Assembly (NCBI RefSeq): GCF_014836945.1
Contig: NZ_JACSPX010000003.1
Span: 305,166 to 369,165 of the forward strand
Direction: 5' to 3'
Length of the DNA stretch: 64,000 bases
DNA from: Microbacterium commune
Lineage (GTDB): Bacteria > Actinomycetota > Actinomycetes > Actinomycetales > Microbacteriaceae
In this document: piece after piece, positions 47,659 through 56,600 of the stretch
Position numbering within the stretch: the first letter of the stretch is position 1
Layout: every line of letters begins with the position of its first letter
The notes under the pieces: generated by a model
Database searches by the model: none
What the model saw: the letters and a program-made list of their open reading frames with translations, nothing else
Told to the model about the DNA's origin: nothing
Position numbers and translations under genes: made by a program

Positions 47659-48464
47659 TCGCGCGACGGGTGGGGCTGACCTGCGCCGTGGCGTTCCTTG
47701 CCGTGGTCGCGCTCGCCGCCGTCTTCCCCGATCTGCTCGCGACCCACGACCCGCTGCGCACCGACGTGCGCTCGGCGCTCGAGGCGCCGGGACCGGCGCA
47801 CCTGTTCGGCACCGACCAGTCGGGGCGCGACGTGTTCTCCCGTGTCGTGCACGGCGCAGGTCGCTCGGTCGGCATCGGACTGTTGGCCACCGTGCTCGCC
47901 GTGGTCGCCGGGCTCCTGCTCGGATCGCTCTCGGGTGTCTCGCCGCGGGTGGTGGATGCCGTGGCGATGCGCGTCACCGACATCCTGCTCGCCTTCCCCG
48001 AGTTCCTCGTCGCGCTGATCGTGGTCGCGGTGCTCGGACCCGGCGCGACGAACGTCGCCGTCGCGGTGACGATCGCGGCCGTGCCGGTGTACATCCGTCT
48101 AGCCCGAACGCAGACCCGCACGCTGCGCATCGCCGAGCACGTCGAGGCGGCGCGCATCCTCGGGGTCGGCCCGGTGCGCACCTTCACCCGCCACGTCGCG
48201 CCCGGGGTGCTCGGTTCGCTGAGCGTGCTCGCCACCATCGGCATCGGCTCGAGCATTCTGGCCGCCGCCGGGCTCAGCTTCCTCGGACTCGGGCCTGCGG
48301 AGCCGGATCCGGAGTGGGGGCTCATGCTCTCGGGCGGGCGCAACGTGCTGGGACGCGCCTGGTGGATCTCGGTGTTCCCCGGCCTCGCCATCACGCTCAC
48401 CGTGATCAGCGCGACCGTGGTCGGCCGCACCCTCCGCGCCAGAGCCGAAGGGAGGCGCGCATGA
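47655..48464 (+). CDS. ABC transporter permease, DppC/OppC type
   Basis: The second permease (269 residues) of the importer shows the DppC hallmarks HLFGTDQSGRDVFSRVVHGA and six membrane segments. The ATPase-contact loop is EAARILGVGPVRTFTRHV, and FLGLGPAEPDPEWGLM is the usual C-terminal motif. ATG 47655 overlaps the previous stop by 4 bases, and its own stop overlaps the ATPase start in the same way, so all four proteins should be made in near-equal coupling. Confidence 0.91.
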   Translation: MIARRVGLTCAVAFLAVVALAAVFPDLLATHDPLRTDVRSALEAPGPAHLFGTDQSGRDVFSRVVHGAGRSVGIGLLATVLAVVAGLLLGSLSGVSPRVVDAVAMRVTDILLAFPEFLVALIVVAVLGPGATNVAVAVTIAAVPVYIRLARTQTRTLRIAEHVEAARILGVGPVRTFTRHVAPGVLGSLSVLATIGIGSSILAAAGLSFLGLGPAEPDPEWGLMLSGGRNVLGRAWWISVFPGLAITLTVISATVVGRTLRARAEGRRA

Positions 48465-49945
48465 GCGCGGTGCACGTACGAGGGCTGCGCATCGCGATCG
48501 ACGGACGTACCCTCGTCGACGGGATCGACCTCGATGTGGCCGCCGGGGAGTGCGTGGCCATCGTCGGCGAGTCCGGCGCCGGCAAGTCGCTCACCGCCCG
48601 CGCGCTGCTGGGGATGCTGCCGGACGGCGCTCGCATGACTGCCGACGAGCTGCGGATCGATGGCGCCGACACCGCAGGCCTGAGCGAGTCCGGCTGGCGG
48701 TCGGTGCGCGGCCGGCGAATCGCGCTGATCTCGCAGGACGCCCTGGCCGCGCTCGACCCGCTGCGCCGGATCGGACGCGAGGTCGCCGAGCCGATGCAGA
48801 TCCATGGCCTGCACCGCGGACGCCGGGAGGAGCACGTCGTCCAGCTGCTGGCATCCGTCGCCCTGCCCGACCCGGAGCGTCGGGCACGTGACCGCCCGCA
48901 CGAGCTGTCCGGCGGGATGCGCCAGCGTGCCCTGATCGCGTCCGCGCTCGCCGCGGACCCGGCTGTGCTGGTCGCCGACGAGGCGACCACAGCGCTGGAT
49001 GCCACCGTGCAGGCGCGCATCCTCACGCTGCTGCGCTCGATCGCCGACGAGGGACGCGCGGTGCTCTTCATCAGCCACGACTTCGCGGCGGTGCGGAGGG
49101 TCGCCGACCGGGTGCTGGTCATGCGCGAGGGGCGCATCGTCGAACGAGGACCGGTCGCGGAGGTGATGTCCTCGCCCCGCGACGCGTACACGCAGGCTCT
49201 CGTCGACGCGAGCGCCCCGCGCGCGCACCGGGCGCCACGTGAGCCCAGCGACGTGCTGCTGCAGGTGCGCGACGTCTCCAAGCGGTTCGAGCGGCCGGCG
49301 GTGGTGGGGGCGTCGTTCACCCTGCAGCGCGGGCGCACCCTCGGGATCGTCGGCGAGTCCGGTTCGGGAAAGACGACCCTGGCCCGCATGCTGATCGGCG
49401 TCGAGGCACCCGATGCGGGCCGGTTGCAGTGGACGAGCCCGCAGCGGATCCAGCTCGTGCACCAGAATCCGCTCGGCGCTCTCGACCCGCGGTGGACGAT
49501 CGGACGGTCGATCACCGAGGCGCTGCAGGCGGCGGGGGTTCCGCGCGGCGAGCGCCCCCGCGCCATGGCGTCCCTGCTCGCGGAGGCGGGCCTGGATGAG
49601 CGGCTGAGCCTGCGTCGTCCGCGGGAGCTGTCGGGTGGGCAGCGTCAGCGCGCGGCGATCGCTCGCGCGCTCGCCGCCGACCCGCAGGTGCTCGTGCTCG
49701 ACGAGCCCGTGTCGGCACTCGATCCCACCGTGCGGGCCCGGATGCTCGAGCTTCTCGCCCGGCTGCAGACCGAGCGCCTGCTCACGATGGTGTTCGTCTC
49801 ACACGATCTCGCGGTCGTCGCGGCGGTGTGCGATGACGTGCTGGTGATGCGCGACGGTGTCATCGTCGAACAGGGAGCGGTTGCTGAGGTGTTCGCCGAA
49901 CCGCGGCATCCGTTCACGCGCGAGCTGATCGCGGCCGGTCTCTGA
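48461..49945 (+). CDS. Double ABC ATPase (DppD-DppF fusion) of the importer
   Basis: This 494-residue protein contains two complete ABC modules in one chain, so it supplies both ATPase halves of the transporter. Module 1: Walker A VGESGAGKSLTA, signature LSGGMRQRALIA, Walker B VLVADEATTALD. Module 2: GESGSGKTTLARM, LSGGQRQRAAIA, VLVLDEPVSALD. The Q-loops and H-loops (FISHDF, FVSHDL) are present. Fusion is common for peptide/nickel uptake systems in actinobacteria; in E. coli the equivalents are two genes. No further transporter gene follows; cstA has its own promoter. Confidence 0.92.
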   Translation: MSAVHVRGLRIAIDGRTLVDGIDLDVAAGECVAIVGESGAGKSLTARALLGMLPDGARMTADELRIDGADTAGLSESGWRSVRGRRIALISQDALAALDPLRRIGREVAEPMQIHGLHRGRREEHVVQLLASVALPDPERRARDRPHELSGGMRQRALIASALAADPAVLVADEATTALDATVQARILTLLRSIADEGRAVLFISHDFAAVRRVADRVLVMREGRIVERGPVAEVMSSPRDAYTQALVDASAPRAHRAPREPSDVLLQVRDVSKRFERPAVVGASFTLQRGRTLGIVGESGSGKTTLARMLIGVEAPDAGRLQWTSPQRIQLVHQNPLGALDPRWTIGRSITEALQAAGVPRGERPRAMASLLAEAGLDERLSLRRPRELSGGQRQRAAIARALAADPQVLVLDEPVSALDPTVRARMLELLARLQTERLLTMVFVSHDLAVVAAVCDDVLVMRDGVIVEQGAVAEVFAEPRHPFTRELIAAGL

Positions 49946-49985
49946 CCCGGGGGCGCGTCCTCTCACAGCAAAACACCAGGTTCGC

Positions 49986-49991
49986 TATGGT
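49986..49991 (+). promoter_or_regulatory. -10-like element upstream of cstA
   Basis: TATGGT lies 47 bases before ATG 50039, and GAAAGGAAG precedes the start. I see no obvious CRP/GlxR-type palindrome in the 93-base gap. Confidence 0.4.
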
Positions 49992-50038
49992 GGGGCGCAA
50001 CAGCGACGACGAAGCCGCTGCCGAAAGGAAGCTCATCC

Positions 50039-51766
50039 ATGTCTCCTGTTCTCCTCATGGTCCTCGGACTGGCGATCTTCGCCGTCGGGTACCTCGTCTA
50101 TTCGCGCTACCTCGCTCAGCGCGTGTACCGACTCGATGCGTCGTACGAGACCCCCGCGCACGAGCTGAACGACGGCGTCGACTACGTGCCGACGAACAAG
50201 TTCATCCTGTGGGGCCACCACTTCACCTCCGTCGCGGGCGCCGCGCCCATCGTCGGTCCTGCGATCGCCGTCATCTGGGGCTGGGTTCCGGCCTTCCTGT
50301 GGGTCACCATCGGCACGGTGTTCTTCGCCGGCATGCACGACCTCGGCGCGCTGTGGGCCTCGACTCGCAACAAGGGCCGATCGATCGGCGCCCTGTCGGC
50401 GCGGTACATCGGCAAGCGCGGCGCGAGCCTCTTCCTCGTCGTCATCTTCCTGCTGCTGCTGATGGTGATCGCCGCATTCGCCGTCGTGATCAAGAACCTG
50501 CTGATCTCGACGCCCAGCGCGGTGATCCCCACCTGGGGAGCGATCCTGGTGGCGCTGCTCGTCGGTGTGGCCGTGTACCGTCTGCGCTGGCCGCTGCTGC
50601 CGGTGACCGTCGTCGGCGTCGTCACGCTATACGCCCTGATCGTGCTGGGCGACCAGGTTCCGGTCGTGCTGCCCGACGACTTCCTCGGGATGGGCCCCGC
50701 GACCTTCTGGATCCTCGCGCTGTTCGTCTACGGCGCGATCGCCTCGCTGCTGCCCGTCTGGGTGCTGCTGCAGCCGCGTGACTACATCAACGGCGTGCAG
50801 CTCTTCGTCGGACTGATCCTGCTGTTCGGGTCGGTGCTCACCGCGACGCTGTTCTCGGGCACCGCTCCCGAGATCGTCGCCCCGGCGATCAACACCGCCG
50901 TCCCGGACGGCACCCCCAGCATGGTGCCCCTGCTGTTCGTCACGATCGCCTGCGGGGCGATCTCCGGCTTCCACGGCATGGTGTCCTCCGGCACGAGCTC
51001 CAAGCAGCTCGACAAGGAGACGGATGCCCGCTTCGTCGGCTACTTCGGCGCCGTCGGCGAGGGTCTGCTCTCGCTGGGCACGATCCTCGCCGTGATCGCC
51101 GGCTTCCGCACGGTCGCCGAATGGAACGAGGTCTACAGCGCGTTCGGAGCGGGTGGAGTCGGAGCGTTCGTCACCGGGGGCGGGGCGCTCATGCAGGCCG
51201 GCATCGGCCTGCCCGCGTCGCTGAGCGCCACGGTGCTGGCCACCATGGCGGTGCTGTTCGCGGCGACGACGATGGACACCGGCATGCGCCTGCTGCGCTT
51301 CGTCGTGCAGGAGATCGGCGATGCCGTCAAGGTGCGCGTCACCAAGGTGCCCGCCACGATCGTGGTGGTCGTGGTCGGCCTCGGTCTGACCTTCTCGCAG
51401 GGGCTCGGCGGCGACGGCGGGCTGCGCATCTGGCCGCTGTTCGGCACCACCAACCAGCTGATGGCCTCGCTGACGCTGTCGATCATCGCGGTCATGCTCA
51501 TCCGCAAGCGCCGCAACCCGCTGCCGGCGGTGATCCCGCTGGTGATCGTCTTCGTGCTGTCGTTCTGGGCGGCGCTCGAGCAGCTCGCCTCGTTCGCCGA
51601 CCCCGCGAAGGCCGATTGGCTGCTGTTCGCGCTGGATGTGATCATCATCGCCTCGAGTGTCTGGGTCGCTGTGGAAGCGGTGCTCGCGATGCGTCGCGCG
51701 GCACGCGACGAGCCCGAGCACGAAGATGAGGATGCGCAGCTCGAAGCGGTGCGCGAGGAGGTCTGA
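50039..51766 (+). CDS. cstA: Carbon starvation protein CstA family transporter
   Basis: CstA is a large inner-membrane transporter; E. coli CstA and BtsT take up pyruvate and have been linked to peptide use. The 575-residue protein has about 16 hydrophobic segments and the family motifs YVPTNKFILWGHHFTSVAGAAPIVGPAIA near residue 50, GMHDLGALWASTRNKGRSIG, CGAISGFHGMVSSGTSSKQL, and the C-terminal LFGTTNQLMASL. The E. coli transporters are encoded with a tiny partner (YbdD or YjiX) that ends in Cys-Cys; here a small protein also ending in Cys-Cys follows after 3 bases. An ArsA-like ATPase follows that. The ATG has GAAAGGAAG upstream. Confidence 0.95.
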   Translation: MSPVLLMVLGLAIFAVGYLVYSRYLAQRVYRLDASYETPAHELNDGVDYVPTNKFILWGHHFTSVAGAAPIVGPAIAVIWGWVPAFLWVTIGTVFFAGMHDLGALWASTRNKGRSIGALSARYIGKRGASLFLVVIFLLLLMVIAAFAVVIKNLLISTPSAVIPTWGAILVALLVGVAVYRLRWPLLPVTVVGVVTLYALIVLGDQVPVVLPDDFLGMGPATFWILALFVYGAIASLLPVWVLLQPRDYINGVQLFVGLILLFGSVLTATLFSGTAPEIVAPAINTAVPDGTPSMVPLLFVTIACGAISGFHGMVSSGTSSKQLDKETDARFVGYFGAVGEGLLSLGTILAVIAGFRTVAEWNEVYSAFGAGGVGAFVTGGGALMQAGIGLPASLSATVLATMAVLFAATTMDTGMRLLRFVVQEIGDAVKVRVTKVPATIVVVVVGLGLTFSQGLGGDGGLRIWPLFGTTNQLMASLTLSIIAVMLIRKRRNPLPAVIPLVIVFVLSFWAALEQLASFADPAKADWLLFALDVIIIASSVWVAVEAVLAMRRAARDEPEHEDEDAQLEAVREEV

Positions 51767-51769
51767 TCG

Positions 51770-52054
51770 ATGGTTCGCACCGAGGCGGCCCGGCGCCTGC
51801 GCGGGCGCTGGGCCGCCTTGCGGCGCGGGATGGCGGAGTACTACGCCGGTCCGTACCGCCAGATGCTCGCTCGCGAGCAGCGCGATGAAGACGACCTGTT
51901 CGCTCTGGTCGTGCTCGGCGAGGCGCTGGGCGTGCCCGACCCGGCGGCGTACTACAGCGCCGAGCTCATGCCGCTCGCGGCCGACGACTTCCACCGCTGG
52001 CACCGCCGGATGGGCATGCCGCGCTCGCCGCTGGACAACATGACATGCTGCTAG
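51770..52054 (+). CDS. Small protein ending in Cys-Cys (CstA-associated, cory-CC-star type)
   Basis: This 94-residue cytosolic, Arg- and Tyr-rich protein ends precisely in Cys-Cys (SPLDNMTCC). I recall a family named for such a Cys-Cys-stop end in actinobacteria, near CstA and ArsA-type genes, and the CstA partners YbdD/YjiX of E. coli also end in Cys-Cys, although overall similarity is weak. Helical segments with YYAGPYRQMLAREQ and DDFHRWHRRMGMP are seen; no membrane span. It starts 3 bases after cstA, and its last three codons and stop overlap the start of the ATPase gene. A partner, chaperone client or lipid-modified anchor for CstA are possible; function is unproven. Confidence 0.85.
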   Translation: MVRTEAARRLRGRWAALRRGMAEYYAGPYRQMLAREQRDEDDLFALVVLGEALGVPDPAAYYSAELMPLAADDFHRWHRRMGMPRSPLDNMTCC

Positions 52055-53019
52055 ACGCACTGCGCAGACCGATGCTCTTCGTCGGGGGCAAAGGCGGCGT
52101 GGGAAAGACCTCGCTGGCATCCGCCCTCGCCGTCGCCCGCGCACGCGACGGCGAGCGCGTGCTGGTGGTGTCCACCGACCCCGCGCACAACCTCGGCCAT
52201 CTCTGGCGGCGCGAGGTGGGGGATGCCCCGGTGCGACTGGCCGACTTCGCCCGCGGCTCGCTGGACGGCGTCGAGGTCGATCCGCACGCGACGATCGACC
52301 GGCACCTCGACGCCGTCGAGAAGACCATGACCCGCATGCTTCCTGAGCGGCAGCATCGCGCCGCCCGAGAGCATCTGGAGCGGGCGCGGCACGCGCCCGG
52401 CAGCCATGAGTCAGCGGTGCTGGAGCGCATCGCCGAACTCGCCGAAGCGGGGCAGCGCGACTACGACGCCGTCATCTTCGACACCGCGCCCTCCGGGCAC
52501 ACTCTGCGGCTGCTGGCGCTGCCGGGTCAGCTCGCCGGCTGGACCGAGACCCTGCTGCGCAACCGCGACCGCTCGGAGCGCTTCTCGGCCGCGATGCGCG
52601 GGCTCGCCGGAACCGCCGACCCGCAGGCGGAGGCGCAGGCCGATCTCCGCCGCGCGCTGCAGCGTCGCCGCGACCGGTTCAGCGGCATGCAGCAGGCCAT
52701 CGCCGATCCCGCCCGCACCGGCTTCGTGGTCGTGTTCACGGCGGAGGCGCTGCCGGTGGCGGAGACCCTGGAAGTCGTGCAGAGCCTGCGGAGCATGGGC
52801 GTCACGGTCGCCGGCCTGGTGGCCAATCGGCGCTCGCCCGCCGACGGCGGCGAGGTGCTGGCGGCGCGTCGCACCGTCGAGGACGCACACCTGCAGCACG
52901 TGCGCGACGCCGTGCCGGATGCCCCGGTGCTCGAGATCCCCCTCGTGCCGGGGGAGCTGACCGGACCGGAGGCGCTGACCACGCTCGCCGGACTGCTGGA
53001 GTGCGCCGCCGTCGGATGA
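52045..53019 (+). CDS. ArsA/Get3-family ATPase
   Basis: This 324-residue ATPase is of the ArsA/Get3 type: the deviant Walker A is VGGKGGVGKTSLASALA, switch I STDPAHNLGHLW, and the switch II region VIFDTAPSGHTLRLLALPG, all near-identical in order to Get3, which targets tail-anchored proteins. It has only one ATPase half, and I see no CxxC zinc pair of Get3 or arsenite-binding Cys triad. The middle is a helical region rich in charged residues (about 110-190), where Get3 binds client helices. ATG 52045 lies in the last codons of the Cys-Cys protein, so translation is coupled. A role in targeting or assembly of that small protein or of CstA is likely but unproven. Confidence 0.85.
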   Translation: MLLDALRRPMLFVGGKGGVGKTSLASALAVARARDGERVLVVSTDPAHNLGHLWRREVGDAPVRLADFARGSLDGVEVDPHATIDRHLDAVEKTMTRMLPERQHRAAREHLERARHAPGSHESAVLERIAELAEAGQRDYDAVIFDTAPSGHTLRLLALPGQLAGWTETLLRNRDRSERFSAAMRGLAGTADPQAEAQADLRRALQRRRDRFSGMQQAIADPARTGFVVVFTAEALPVAETLEVVQSLRSMGVTVAGLVANRRSPADGGEVLAARRTVEDAHLQHVRDAVPDAPVLEIPLVPGELTGPEALTTLAGLLECAAVG

Positions 53020-53065
53020 TCGAGGCCGGACGCAGGAGATCTTGTGGCCGGACGTCTGTCGGACA

Positions 53066-53071
53066 TATCCT
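53066..53071 (+). promoter_or_regulatory. -10 element, leaderless promoter of the small membrane protein
   Basis: TATCCT ends 6 bases before ATG 53078. This favours that start over ATG 53114 further in. Confidence 0.5.
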
Positions 53072-53077
53072 CCCCGC

Positions 53078-53422
53078 ATGGCGCCGCGGGGCCACGTCGA
53101 GGACGGGGGCGAGATGAGTGAGGACGCGAGGACCGGCCTCGTCGAGTGGATGCGGCGTCGCCGTCGGCCGCTCGGCGCGGCGGGAGCGGTCATCGCCGCC
53201 GGGATGAGCGCCCTGTGGGTCGTCGTCGTGCCGGACCGTGTCGACACGGTGACGGGCGTGCAGGAGGTCGTGATCCGGTGGGGGCACCCGGTGTGCTGGG
53301 CTCTGCTCGCGATCGTCGGCATCCTCATCGCCGTCGCCGCACCGAAGCGCATCCGCGACGTGGTCGCGGTGCTGGCGGCCGGCAGCTACGCGGCCTTCGT
53401 GATCGCGATGCTCTGGCCGTGA
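53078..53422 (+). CDS. Small two-helix membrane protein, unknown function
   Basis: This 114-residue protein has a charged N-terminal region ending in an Arg-rich run (WMRRRRRPLG), followed by up to three hydrophobic segments (GAAGAVIAAGMSALWVVVV; HPVCWALLAIVGILIAVAA; VVAVLAAGSYAAFVIAMLW). I do not recognise the family. Two start codons are possible: 53078 by the leaderless promoter, or ATG 53114, which would give MSEDARTGLVEW. The gene lies just after the ArsA-like ATPase and before the ileS leader on the same strand. Membrane localisation is the only firm conclusion. Confidence 0.6.
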   Translation: MAPRGHVEDGGEMSEDARTGLVEWMRRRRRPLGAAGAVIAAGMSALWVVVVPDRVDTVTGVQEVVIRWGHPVCWALLAIVGILIAVAAPKRIRDVVAVLAAGSYAAFVIAMLWP

Positions 53423-53447
53423 GTGCTGCGCTCGCCGGGAAGACGCG

Positions 53448-53453
53448 TAGAAT
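53448..53453 (+). promoter_or_regulatory. -10 element of ileS
   Basis: TAGAAT precedes the T-box leader and would start transcription near 53460, leaving about 200 bases of leader. Confidence 0.5.
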
Positions 53454-53459
53454 GGACGC

Positions 53460-53658
53460 ACAAGCAATGATCCGGCCATCACCGGGGAGCTCTCGGAAGA
53501 ACCCTTCGCCTCGGCGCAGGAACTAGACCCGAGCGGGGCAGGCCCGTCATCGCCGCAGTGAGAGCGGCTTCGCGAGAAGCACGCAGGGTGGTACCGCGGT
53601 CCGTGAACGCACGGGTCGTCCCTGCAGCAGCATCCGCCCACGACCACTGCGAGCGCAC
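53460..53658 (+). promoter_or_regulatory. T-box riboswitch leader of ileS (ultrashort Stem I)
   Basis: The T-box core AGGGTGGTACCGCGG (53585-53599) is followed by CCGTG/CACGG (53601-53605 with 53610-53614). GCAGGG (53583-53588) can pair with CCCTGC (53620-53625), completing the antisequestrator-type helix. Near the 5' end a very short stem CCGG/CCGG (53472-53475 and 53482-53485) displays ATC (53478-53480), an Ile specifier. There is no terminator T run, so regulation of translation, as in other actinobacterial ileS leaders, is most likely. Uncharged tRNA-Ile would increase expression. Confidence 0.88.
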
Positions 53659-56600
53659 ATGACCTATCCTCAGCCATTCCGGTTCCTGAGCAGCGGCGAA
53701 GCCGACAGTCGAAGGGTCGGACCCGCCGCCGACTCCGTCGTCCCCAGCCCGCGGTTCCCCGAGATCGAGACCGAGGTGCTCGACTTCTGGAAGTCGGACG
53801 ACACCTTCCGGGCATCGATCGCGCAGCGCGAGGGTGCCGACGAGTGGGTCTTCTACGACGGGCCCCCGTTCGCCAACGGCCTGCCGCACTACGGGCACCT
53901 GCTCACCGGCTACGCGAAGGACGTCTTCCCGCGCTTCCAGACGATGCTCGGCAAGAAGGTCGACCGCGTCTTCGGCTGGGACACGCACGGCCTGCCCGCC
54001 GAGCTCGAGGCGATGAAGCAGCTCGGCATCACCGAGAAGAGCGAGATCGAGCAGATGGGCATCGACGTCTTCAACGCGAAGGCGCGCGACTCCGTGCTCA
54101 CCTACACGCGCGAGTGGCAGGACTACGTGACCCGCCAGGCCCGCTGGGTCGACTTCGAGCGCGGGTACAAGACGCTCGACCTCGGCTACATGGAGAGCGT
54201 GCTCTGGGCGTTCAAGACGCTGTACGACAAGGGCCTCGCGTACGAGGGCTACCGGGTGCTGCCCTACTGCTGGCGCGATGAGACCCCGCTGTCGGCGCAC
54301 GAGCTGCGCATGGACGACGACGTGTACAAGGACCGTCAGGACCCGTCGGTCACCGTGACCTTCCCCCTGGTCGGCGCCAAGGCCGAGACGCTCGGCCTGA
54401 CCGCCGTGCGCGCGCTGGCCTGGACGACCACGCCGTGGACGCTGCCCACCAACCTCGCCCTCGTCGTCGGCCCCGAGATCGAGTACGTGGTGCTGCCCGG
54501 CGGGCCGAACGGCGCCGCCGACATCGTGCCGGGGGACGACCCGGCCGAGAGCGACGCGCACCGCTACCTGCTCGCCCGCGATCTGCTGGGCGGCTACGCC
54601 AAGGACCTCGGCTACGAGTCCGCGGACGACGCGTTCGCCGCGGTGCAGCAGACCGTGCTCGGCGCCGAGCTCGAGGACGTCGCGTACGACCGGCTCCTCG
54701 ACTACTACGCGGATGCCGAGACCTGGGGCACCGAGAACGCCTGGCGCATCCTCGTCGACGACTACGTCACCACCACCGATGGCACGGGCATCGTGCATCA
54801 GGCACCCGCCTACGGTGAGGACGACCAGCGCGTGACCAACGCCGCGGGCATCCCGACGATCATCTCGCTCGACGACGGCGGACGCTTCCTCCCGTCGGTC
54901 ACCGACGTGGCCGGTCAGCTGTGGATGGACGCCAACACGCCGCTGATCCGTCTGCTGCGTGCCGGCGGGCGGATGCTGCGCGAGCAGAGCTACGTGCACT
55001 CCTACCCGCACTGCTGGCGCTGCCGGAACCCCCTCATCTACAAGGCCGTCTCGAGCTGGTTCATCCGGGTCACCGACATCAAGGACGACCTGCTCGCGAA
55101 CAACGAGCAGATCACCTGGGTGCCCGAGAACGTCAAGCACGGCCAGTTCGGCAAGTGGCTCGAGGGCGCGCGCGACTGGTCGATCAGCCGCAACCGCTAC
55201 TGGGGCTCGCCGATCCCGATCTGGAAGAGCGACGACCCCGAGTACCCCCGCGTCGACGCGTACGGATCGCTCGAGGAGCTCGAGCGCGACTTCGGCACGC
55301 TGCCGCGCAACCCCGAGGGGGAGGTCGACCTGCACCGGCCGTACATCGACGACCTCACGCGCCCGAACCCGGACGACCCGACCGGCAAGAGCACGATGCG
55401 TCGCATCGAGGACGTGTTCGACGTGTGGTTCGACTCGGGATCCATGCCCTACGCGCAGGTGCACTACCCGTTCGAGAACCAGGAGTGGTTCGACTCGCAC
55501 GCGCCGGCGGACTTCATCGTGGAGTACATCGGTCAGACCCGCGGCTGGTTCTACGTGATGCACGTGCTCTCGACCGCCCTGTTCGACCGGCCGGCGTTCA
55601 CGGGCGTCAGCTGCCACGGCATCGTCCTCGGCAGCGACGGCTACAAGATGTCGAAGTCGCTGCGCAACTATCCCGATGTCAGCGAGGTGCTCGACCGCGA
55701 CGGGTCGGATGCCATGCGCTGGTTCCTCATGTCGAGCTCGGTGCTGCGCGGCGGCAACCTCGCCGTCACCGAGGAGGGCATCCGCTCGGGGGTCCGCGAG
55801 TTCCTGCTGCCGCTGTGGAACTCGTGGTACTTCTTCGCGACCTATGCGAACGCTTCGACAGGCTCAGCGGGGGCCGCTTCGACAGGCTCAGCGGGGGCCG
55901 CCGGCGGCGGCTACGAGGCGACGTGGCGCACCGACAGCACCGACGTGCTCGACCGCTACATCCTGGCGCGCCTGGGCGACCTCGTGCGCGAGGTGCGCAT
56001 CGACCTCGAGGGGCTCGACTCGACCACCGCATCCGCCCGGCTGCGCGACTTCGCCGAGGTGCTCACCAACTGGTACATCCGTCGCTCGCGCGACCGGTTC
56101 TGGGAGGGCGTCACTGACGACCCGAAGAGCCGCGAGGCCTTCGACACGCTGTACACGGTGCTCGAGACGCTGTCCCGTGTCGCGGCACCGCTCGTGCCGC
56201 TGATCAGCGAGCGGGTCTGGCAGGGACTCACCGGCGGGCGCAGCGTGCACCTGACCGACTGGCCCGACGCCGACGCGTTCCCCGCAGCCGACGACGTGCG
56301 CGACGCGATGGATGCCGTCCGCGAGCTCTCCAGCGTCGGCAACGCCCTGCGAAAGAAGGAGAAGCTGCGCGTGCGTCTGCCGCTCGCCCGCCTCACCGTC
56401 GTGTCACCGCTGGCCGGCGACCTCGCGCAGTTCGAGGGCATCCTCCGCGAAGAGCTCAACGTCAAGACGGTCGAGCTCGTGCAGCTGGCCCAGAACACGG
56501 CATCCGACTACGGCATCAGCCACCGTCTCAGCGTCAACGCCCGCGCCGCGGGACCGCGCCTGGGCAAGGAGGTGCAGAAGGTCATCCGCGCCGCGAAGGA

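Noticed and set aside
55852..55899. ileS repeat as a frameshift or pseudogene mark
   Set aside because: The 48 bases are a multiple of three, the frame continues and both flanking domains are complete.
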